This document shows, in pieces, positions 56,700 through 64,000 of a stretch of 64,000 nucleotides of DNA. The stretch spans positions 62,962,609 to 63,026,608 of the forward strand of contig CP136066.1 in NCBI GenBank assembly GCA_032622095.1, written 5' to 3'. The position numbers were made by a program, and so were the translations under genes. Each line of letters opens with the position of its first letter. Positions within the stretch are counted from its first letter, which is position 1. The DNA is from Siphonodentalium dalli (lineage: Eukaryota > Mollusca > Scaphopoda > Gadilida > Siphonodentaliidae). The notes below the pieces were generated by a model that was not told the origin of the DNA, made no database searches, and saw only the letters and a program-made list of their open reading frames with translations.

Positions 56700-58064
56700 G
56701 GATATTTTTGTCCGATATCACGTTTTCCCAAATGCCGGTATCATAGGCCAAAGCCGAATCTCCGTTAATAACGCGATGTTATGTTTCGAATCAATGAATG
56801 TTATTGCTATTATAACAACACCCATGCATATATATTTGCAGGATATACTCGAGCTAGAATTCCTCTTATACCTGAGTTGAGGAATATTTACCCAAATCCA
56901 AGATGGCGGCCAAAATGGCCACCAGAAATAAAAGATCGCCGAAAATCGCTGATTTTAACATCAGTGAGCATTATTGTCATGACAACTCCACACCTGCTTA
57001 CTATTGTAAGTTGGGAACACTTAGGCGAAGAACTTTCCTTGTACCATATCCAAATAAAAGTCCCCCAAATCCAAAATGGCGCCCACAATGGCGGACAGAT
57101 TTTGAAAAATCACCGAAATTCCCTCATATTCACATCATTGGGCATTATTGTCGAGACAACTCCACTCATGCTTACAATTGAGTTGTAAATACTGAGGTGA
57201 AGTAATTACATTACATCTCATGCAATAAGGTGTTTTCCAAATCGAAGATGGCGGCCAAAATGGCGACCGAAATTTGGAAACAAGTCTACATTACTTTACT
57301 TTCTTACGATGGGCGTTATTGTTTCGCGATTTCTATCCACCATTACATGTTGATATGGAATAATGACATGAAGTATTCATTAGGGTTTGGCAATTGATAC
57401 TCACAGCCAAGATCGCTGCTATATTGGCGGCTAGAAATTGAAAAGAAATCAATATTTTCACATATTAATTTCAACTTTTTGTCATAATATCGGTATGTAT
57501 GGACGAAACTGTACATAAACCATCTACTAGTTCAACTTAAAGGTATCAAAACGCAAAACATAGCTCGTATCCTTCTGGAAAGATGAAACACCACAATTAA
57601 TATCGCGGTGTGGCATTTCGAAATCCAGTCTCCATTTAGCGCCGATAATGGCCGTAAGCGTAGGTGCGCCGAATAGTTATATCAGAACAATTACATGATA
57701 ACAGATTCTGATATGCCACGTCACGTCCATAATTATATGGACCAGCTTCCATTTCTTTGTCTGAAAAATCTAGGTCGCTCACACCGACAAAGTATTCACC
57801 ACTTCCTGGGAGTAGGGTCCCTCTAATCATAACGTTTCAAACAATTCATTTTCCGGTGTCTAGCTTACAGAAGGTCATATCTATGTATGTGTCTCATACC
57901 CCATGGGATAACGACATGTACACCTGGCGAACCAGTTAGCTAGTCACTTCTCAATAGATGGTTCGTCAACTCACAACTCAGCAAACGCATTGGCATATGT
58001 GGACAACTTCGACAGTGTTTCGAAGGTTGCTAGCTGTCTCATTCCCTTGGACAGATTCTATATG

Positions 58065-58328
58065 CTAAGGAGAAGACCCTAGTGTACAGACTACCCACAC
58101 TTCTTGACCATTATCCGAAGCAAACTGTGTGACGCCCCGCAGTTGTCTCGTCGAATATCTCCCAGCAGAGAAGAACAATGCTCGCGGTGCTAGTTCGTGG
58201 ACATGCGCCATGATAGTGGGAATGAAATGGGCCACTGTATACACCACCCCTACACCTGGTGCATGTTTAAGATATCGAATGTCGTGCGTGTCGGTTTTAT
58301 TTGGTGTGGTAAGATTGTATTTCCACAT
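58065..58328 (-). pseudogene. Left-arm copy of a possible decayed coding segment
   Basis: The frame encodes TIMAHVHELAPRALFFSAGR, matching TIMTHTHKLAPRVLLSSAWV on the plus strand at 59048-59329. Two divergently oriented, diverged copies of one sequence lie either side of the palindrome centre. Frames on the opposite strand also align (FVDMRHDSGNEMGH versus FVGMCHDSGNEIG), so the real coding strand, if any, is unresolved. No known transposase motif was recognised. Confidence 0.25.
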
Positions 58329-59047
58329 CCGTTTCGAAGCCTTTCTGATTCAACTACGTACACTTTTGTCTGGATAATAATATGCTAGCCTCCCTCAAAA
58401 CAGTCTGATGGACTAAAGGATAATGTCTTTATAGCATGAATGTATGCGTGTTTTGTTATCCTCTCTCGGGGTTAGTGTCAGTATGTGGGCGGTATTATCC
58501 AAGAACATGTCAGGAACTGTGGTGCATTTATTTCACTATGTATTTAAAGAACAATTTACAGTCTCGATGGCAATGGCTGTGGCCGTTGGGGAACGCGACC
58601 TTTATGATCATATAGCTTTATATATATAACTTTAGAATATAGTAGTTAATGTCTCATGCAGGAAAATGGTCGCATTGGTGATGTTACCAAGAAATCACTT
58701 GGTGTACCAACGTTTGGTGAACTGAATGCAAGAGCTCATCAACGTAACATTCCTCTGGATGTTCTTCGCGTTGAACATTTCACCCTTTTGTTGATGGCAT
58801 TTGTACTTTCTTGAACCATACCACCCAGCGTGAGTATGACATATCAACCAACTATCAAATGTATCGCCTTTAAGACTACACCCCAGTCTTGGTGGGGCTT
58901 ATACAGCAGTAGCCAATGGCATACTCCTGGTCCAGTTGTTTAAGAACGGCTTCCAAACGGATGGGGACATACAATCTTAGCATACAAGGAAAGCAAAGCC
59001 ACACATGAGATCCTGTCTGAATCTAAAACATAACAAAATAAGGGGCG

Positions 59048-59329
59048 GTGCAGTCATGGTCCAATTTCATTTCCACTATCATGACACATACCCACAAACT
59101 AGCACCGCGTGTATTGTTATCATCTGCTTGGGTCTGTTCGGTGAGACGATTGCTGGACGCCAACAAGCTTGTTCTTATGATCATGTTCAAGGAGTTTGGG
59201 TATATTATGTATTATGGTCTTCTACGCCTTAGCAGAAATGCATCCGTCAAATGTCGGGCTTTCAACATCCGAAGCCATATACAGAAGTTGTTCGGGTACG
59301 TCAGTGCATTAGATGAGTATGTGAATTGA
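59048..59329 (+). pseudogene. Right-arm copy of the same possible coding segment
   Basis: 93 codons, partner of 58065-58328. Similarity is clear over about 25 residues from NFISTIMTHTHKLAPR and then fades through indels. It may be the remnant of a gene carried by the palindromic element. Confidence 0.25.
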
Positions 59330-60711
59330 TGAACCATATATTGAGAAGTGGCTCTTTGGGAAGATTACCAGGTGTACACGTTGTTAACCCCATTAGGTCA
59401 CCAAAGCTGACAATACGCAAATAGATAGCTCCTTCTGAAAGCTAGTATACGCATCGACCGAATACCTGTATAGTGTATCGCAAAAGATGACGCATATAAC
59501 CCATATGTAGCATCTGAATTATACCATAAGCTATACCACGAATGAAGCTCGCTAATAATTCCAAGCTTTCGAAACCAACACGTGAGCTGGACACCGGCAT
59601 ATGTATCGTTTGAAACATTCCGATTAGTGGCACACTCCTACAAAGAAGAGAAGTGAACTGTTGTTGTGAGTGAGATAGATTAATCTGACGAAGAGACGGA
59701 AACGAGTCTAGATAATGCTGAATGTGGCAATTCAGAATAAGCTCAGGTACTGTTGTTTTGATTCTTGGAAGTCATAATATGACTATTCGGCGCACCTATA
59801 TATAAGTGGAGAATGGATTTTGAAATGCCACATTGCGATTGTGGGTTTTCATCCTTCCAAAAGGCTACGACTTACATTGGAACTAATATATGGCTTATAT
59901 TATGTACCATTTCGTTTATACAAATCAATATTATGACAAAAAGTTGAAATTAGTATGTGATAATATCGGCTTCTTTTCAATTTCTGCCCGCCAGTTGGCC
60001 GCCATATTGACTGTGAGTATCACTTGCCAAACCCTAATGAATAATTCATACATATCAAAATGTAATGGTGGGTATAAATCGCGAAACAATAACGCCCATC
60101 CTAAGAAAGTAAAGTAATGTAGACTTGTTTTCAAATTTCGGTCGCCATTTTGGCCGCCATCTTCGATTTGGAAAACCATTTATTGCATGAGATGTAAGGT
60201 AATTACTTCACCTCAGTATTTACAACTCAACTGTACGCATGGGTGGAGTTGTCTCGACAATAATGCCCAATGATGTGAATATGAGGGAATTTCGGTGATT
60301 TTTCAAAATCTGTCCGCCATTGTGGGCGCCATTTTGGATTTGGGGGACTTTTATTTGGATATGGCACAAGGAAAGATCTTCGCCTAAGTGTTCCCAACTT
60401 ACAATAGTAAGCATGTGTGGAGTTGTCATGACAATAATGCTCACTGATGTTAAAATCAGCGATTTTCGGCGATTTTTTATTTCTGGTGGCCATTTTGGCC
60501 GCCATCTTGGATTTGGGTAAATATTCCTCAACTCAGGTATAAGAGGAATTCTAGCTCGAGTATATCCTGCAAATATATATGCATGGGTGTTGTTATAATA
60601 GCAATAACATTCATTGATTCGAAACATAACATCGCGTTATTAACGGAGATTCGGCTTTGACCTATGATACCGGCATTTGGGAAAACGTGATATCGGACAA
60701 AAATATCCCGC

Positions 60712-61189
60712 AATGAATGCATATTATGGTCCCCATGTATTCGCCAATGACTCCTATATGTGATAAATGTATAACATGACGCAAAAATTCTAACATTTTC
60801 CCACAGAGACAATCGAAAGGTGGTAACATGTCAGAAAAATAGCATATTTTCACATTTCGGCGGCCATCTTGGCCGCCATATTGGATTATGGGGTCGGATT
60901 TTTGGCTAATTTGTAAGGGTTGTATATTAGCATAACGAATCGAGCGGAAAACAAGACCGCATGTGCTATCATCTTTACTATAATGGCGATCAAAGAGACC
61001 TGGTGCATTTAAAAATAATGGCCGCCATGATGGACGCCATCTTGTCTGGAGTCTCTGCGGCCACTTTTTAACAAGTGAAAAAAATTAGAGGAGACCTTAA
61101 GGATGAAAATTAGTGGGGTGAAGTTAAGTCCTGGGGGGGTGCAGAGGTCTACCAATATCTCCTGGACTAATACATATATTTGTAAAAAA
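60712..61189. other. Non-coding block with CGGCCATCTTGG motifs
   Basis: CGGCGGCCATCTTGGCCGCC-type runs near 60857-60885 and 61019-61040 resemble those in the palindrome arms. No gene was seen. Confidence 0.4.
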
Positions 61190-61301
61190 TTGTTAGGCCA
61201 ATGCATTCTCTTATATATGCGAGGCGACCTATGGTCGACTCGCATATATAAGAGAATGCATTGGCACAGGGTAAAACAAATCCCGACTGTTGGGTAAAGG
61301 G
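61190..61301. mobile_element. Partial second copy of the TTAA MITE
   Basis: It has the same palindrome (CCAATGCATTCTCTTATATA, TGCGAGGCGACC..) as 15700-15768 and an end TGTTGGGTAAAGGG followed by TTAA (61302-61305). The left part is missing. Confidence 0.85.
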
Positions 61302-62042
61302 TTAATGACGATGACCACGGTTTTACCGCGTTACTCGACCGCGTTGATGCTATTAACCATGATTAATCCTACCATGGCAGACCTTCGTACGATTTTAAAG
61401 TCAGCATTGTAACCACCACATAGTGTATATTTCTGGCATGGCTTGACGCTGCATTGATGATACAGTTGAGAATGTCTGTCAGTGACCAACTTCGAATGTT
61501 GATTAAACCGTGTTTTGTGTTTAGTTAACACGGTGCATGACGCTCACAAAAACAGCTGGAATTGGTGTAAGGTGGCCACGTGAAAAATTAATGCAGTGGT
61601 TGCTAAATATTATTACTAATACTGGAGTAAGATTACCCGCGGTTGCCACATGTCAACCACTTGACCATGGTTGAACGGCGGTATGCTATAACCAGTGTCA
61701 TTAACGCCCTACAACCTTGTTAAATGGGACGATTAATTAGATCATAGCTGTAGTATGTTACAGTGAACAAAGTCAATAATAATAAAAGCTTGTGACGGAT
61801 TCAGTGATAATATGTGTCCCAGAATTGGATCCGTGTCTCCGATATTATCCGTCATTCCATACATATATCACAACAATATCACAGCTTCACCGTCGTTTCG
61901 AACAAAAGAATGACAGACTCCATAACAAGGCGATATGTTATGCCATATGAGAAAAATATCAATCGTGGTGATACCACTTGACTGTGGTTGAATGGCGGTA
62001 CAACTGCGGTCATTAACAGCCTACAACCTTACAATCAGTCCG
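61302..62042. repeat. Non-coding block with a direct repeat
   Basis: ACCACTTGACCATGGTTGAA, CGGCGGTA, TCATTAACGCCCTACAACCTT at about 61659-61723 recurs with changes at 61973-62032, about 314 bp later. No gene was seen. Confidence 0.7.
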
Positions 62043-62050
62043 TGCATACC

Positions 62051-63101
62051 CAGAGACATGGCGATAGGGGGTTGGGGGTGTCTCAACCCCAACTTTGGTC
62101 AACATTCTCAACAGTTGGAAATTTCATACCTGCCAAAACATTAGTTGGATAATTCACACCAACAATAGGTTGAACATTTTCTTGCAGTTTGATTTTCAAA
62201 CAATTTATTGGGGGGAATTAATTGTTTTTGGACCAATATTTGCATATTTTCCTATTTTTTGTCAAAATTTTGGACTAAAATGGTCATTGGTGGTGACAGG
62301 TTGGAAATTTCCAACACTTGGAAAGTTTGTGTCCTGGTCCCTCCCCGTTGCCAGTCAAAAACTGCTAGTTAATTCAAGAAAACAATATTGTCATACATTT
62401 GGTCAACATTGTCATTGGAATTGTATTAAGTTGGAAATTTTACAACCTAAGTGAGAGTGTCTTGTTTGAAATTTCAAACTCTAGGAAGGCTTGAGCCTAG
62501 TCTAGATGCCAGGATTTTGCGATTTTCTTGTTCATATTTCAAATTTTTCGCACAATGGACCGTACCATGGTCGGCCCGGTGTGTCATTGTCCCTCCACCA
62601 TGGCCAATACAAAACTGATAATTAGTTTTACAAAACAATATTTTGCTGCATTTGGTCAAACTTGTGGACTGAAATTGTCATTAGTTGGAGAATTTTCCAA
62701 CCTGAGTGGGGAGTATGAGGTTTGAAATTTCCAACACTAGGAAAGCTTCCAGTTGAGGCCAGTCTAGATGCTAGGATTGGCTCACGCCAGATCGAACAAC
62801 CATGGTCGGCCCGGTGTGTCCTGGTATCTTTCCCATAGCCGTGTGCATTTGTATGGAGTTAGACCACTAGATGTTAGGATTTATGCAATTTTCTGTTTAA
62901 AATGTATGAATGTTCTCATACCGGGAATATTTAGGAATATAATGGATATTAGGCGTGATTACTGAGATGTAAGGGGGTGCACATGTAATTATGCAAAACT
63001 TGTGTTTGGTCTGATTCTGATTCAAGGGGCGGGTGCAGTTGGAATTTCCCAAGGTGGAAACCCCCCCCCCCCCCAACGGAGACCATCTAGCCACGTCCCT
63101 G
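62051..63101 (-). mobile_element. hAT-like non-autonomous element (copy 4), best preserved
   Basis: The ends are inverted (CAGAGACATGGC left, GCCACGTCCCTG right). The flanks TGCATACC (62043-62050) and TGCATACA (63102-63109) agree at 7 of 8 positions, fitting a hAT-type 8-bp duplication. Internally it is the reverse complement of the copies at 12.4, 23.9 and 41.9 kb, including a CTCAACCCCAACTTTGGTCA end and a C-run near 63061-63074. It has no transposase. The 119-codon plus-strand frame inside is an artefact. Confidence 0.7.
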
Positions 63102-63109
63102 TGCATACA

Positions 63110-64000
63110 TCACAACACTATAAAGCAGTAGGCCTATCAGTTCATCGCAGAAACATTCAAACCAATGTTCAGCAGACTCCGAAACTGGTAGGCATGGACA
63201 CACATATGTTTCGATAAAATATGATGTATCATGAGACGAGTGATTGATCTGTGTCCACATGTCAGTTCGCGATAATTAATTCCGAAGAAGACAATATCGA
63301 CACACCAATTCTGACTGAGTTTTCTCAGTTTCTACGTTGGTGTTGATATTGTCATGTACTAATCACTAGTGGTTGACATCAAAGCTTTGGGGAATTATTC
63401 TCGTGCCAGTACCAAGTGTAACACCAACAGCGTTGGCTTGGACAGCTGTTGATACGCTGTGAATAGTGACAGTCGAATTAACAACTCGAAAATATCATCG
63501 GTTTTTGTAGTTTTACAGCTTCTCTGATTCACATTCAGACCCAAATCAAACAGTGTTGACATTTTTCCATAACATATACAGTACAAGAAGTAACCTATTT
63601 GATCCAATTTCGTCAAATTTGGCCAAAATAAAACTATTTATGCTTTCAATTTTCACGCCTTCCGGCGTTGCTTAGCAACCGGAAAATTGTTTCATTTTAG
63701 ACCACACTAAAACTTCAAAAGTGTACCTGTAAGTCGAATTCGCCTTTAAATAAAAGATGCAAGCGGGTGTTGTGTCGTGTTTCGCCGTTGTCGTATGGTA
63801 ATTTTAAACTATAGATCTATGACAACGAGTCGATGAGCGGCAATTTTTTCACTTTAATTTGATCATTTGCTCACGACAATCGACATCGACACACGTGACA
63901 GTCTCACCCAATCAGCTTGGAGCCAACGATTTGGTTTTCTGTGGAACTTATCATCTACATTTTCTACAGCGTTAAACAGGCTCTAAAGGCATATATTATC
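63110..64000. other. Non-coding block
   Basis: No gene was seen. An RFX-like site lies at 63667-63679. Confidence 0.4.
63667..63679. promoter_or_regulatory. RFX X-box-like palindrome
   Basis: GTTGCTTAGCAAC differs by one base from the perfect X-box at 9149-9161. It could regulate a gene beyond the window edge. A chance or repeat origin is possible. Confidence 0.3.

Larger units (their letters stand above)
56700..60711. repeat. ~4-kb imperfect palindrome (inverted arms ~2 kb each)
   Basis: The left arm from GGATATTTTTGTCCGATATC at about 56700 is mirrored by the right arm ending about 60711. Homology continues inward past CTATTCGGCGCACCT (59785), CCGGTGTC.AGCT (57855 and 59585), GTACACCTGG (57918 and 59368), TATATGGTTCATCAATTCAC versus GATGGTTCGTCAACTCAC, and CGGTGCTAGTT, to a centre near 58700. 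By eye the outer ~500 bp per arm are roughly 95 percent alike, while the inner part is far more diverged. Both arms carry GATGGCGGCCAAAATGGC runs. Mirror-image 135-codon frames (56781-57188 and 60220-60627) result from this symmetry. Confidence 0.9.

Noticed and set aside
56781-57188. 135-codon frame repeated in mirror image at 60220-60627
   Set aside because: Conservation comes from the palindrome arms at the DNA level. The frame spans GATGGCGGCCAAAATGGC repeats, and other frames in the same place are equally open.

Overview
The window looks like nuclear DNA of an invertebrate animal, most likely a marine lophotrochozoan such as a mollusc. It is AT-rich, has no dense prokaryote-like gene packing, and has splice-like AG/GT signals next to its few plausible host exons. 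It is saturated with transposable elements: Penelope-like, CR1/L2- and jockey-like LINEs, Helitron-like elements carrying minisatellites, PIF/Harbinger-, hAT- and TTAA-type elements, a small LTR element, and satellites. The species was not determined. Nearly all short open frames are chance or repeat-derived.

Layout. 1.6-4.6 kb is a satellite with a 383-bp period. 4.6-11.4 kb holds small repeats, a foldback hairpin, a GC-rich minisatellite and RFX-like sites. 11.4-14.3 kb holds the best host-gene candidate, a two-exon minus-strand gene for a 210-residue secreted protein. 14.86-16.44 kb is a complete LTR element with only gag, itself split by a TTAA element. 17.2-31.2 kb is mobile and satellite DNA: a mini-Helitron, a 3-kb inverted-repeat element, a Harbinger-type element with a nested hAT-like copy, and a Helitron-like element full of ~140-bp minisatellite.

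31.2-35.5 kb (minus strand) is the centrepiece: a nearly intact Penelope-like retroelement. It has a first ORF with an SGNH-hydrolase domain, a second ORF with reverse transcriptase and GIY-YIG endonuclease, a textbook -1 frameshift heptamer TTTAAAC directly before the ORF1 stop codon that would join the two, and a hammerhead-ribozyme-like motif upstream.

36-44 kb holds a degenerate minisatellite, a GTACC-rich inverted-repeat element and hAT-like sequence. 44.37-49.19 kb is a 4.8-kb transposon with ~550-bp inverted ends around a large minisatellite array. It sits in a LINE with an exact 8-bp duplication, and an empty site survives in a second LINE copy 1.3 kb away. 49.6-54.1 kb contains two decayed LINEs, one carrying a 1.34-kb element with 95-bp inverted ends. 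54.2-55.9 kb is a poly-G/C-ended insertion. 56.7-60.7 kb is a ~4-kb imperfect palindrome whose outer arms are far more alike than its inner arms. 62.05-63.10 kb is the best hAT-like copy. Several insertions are nested, which gives relative ages.
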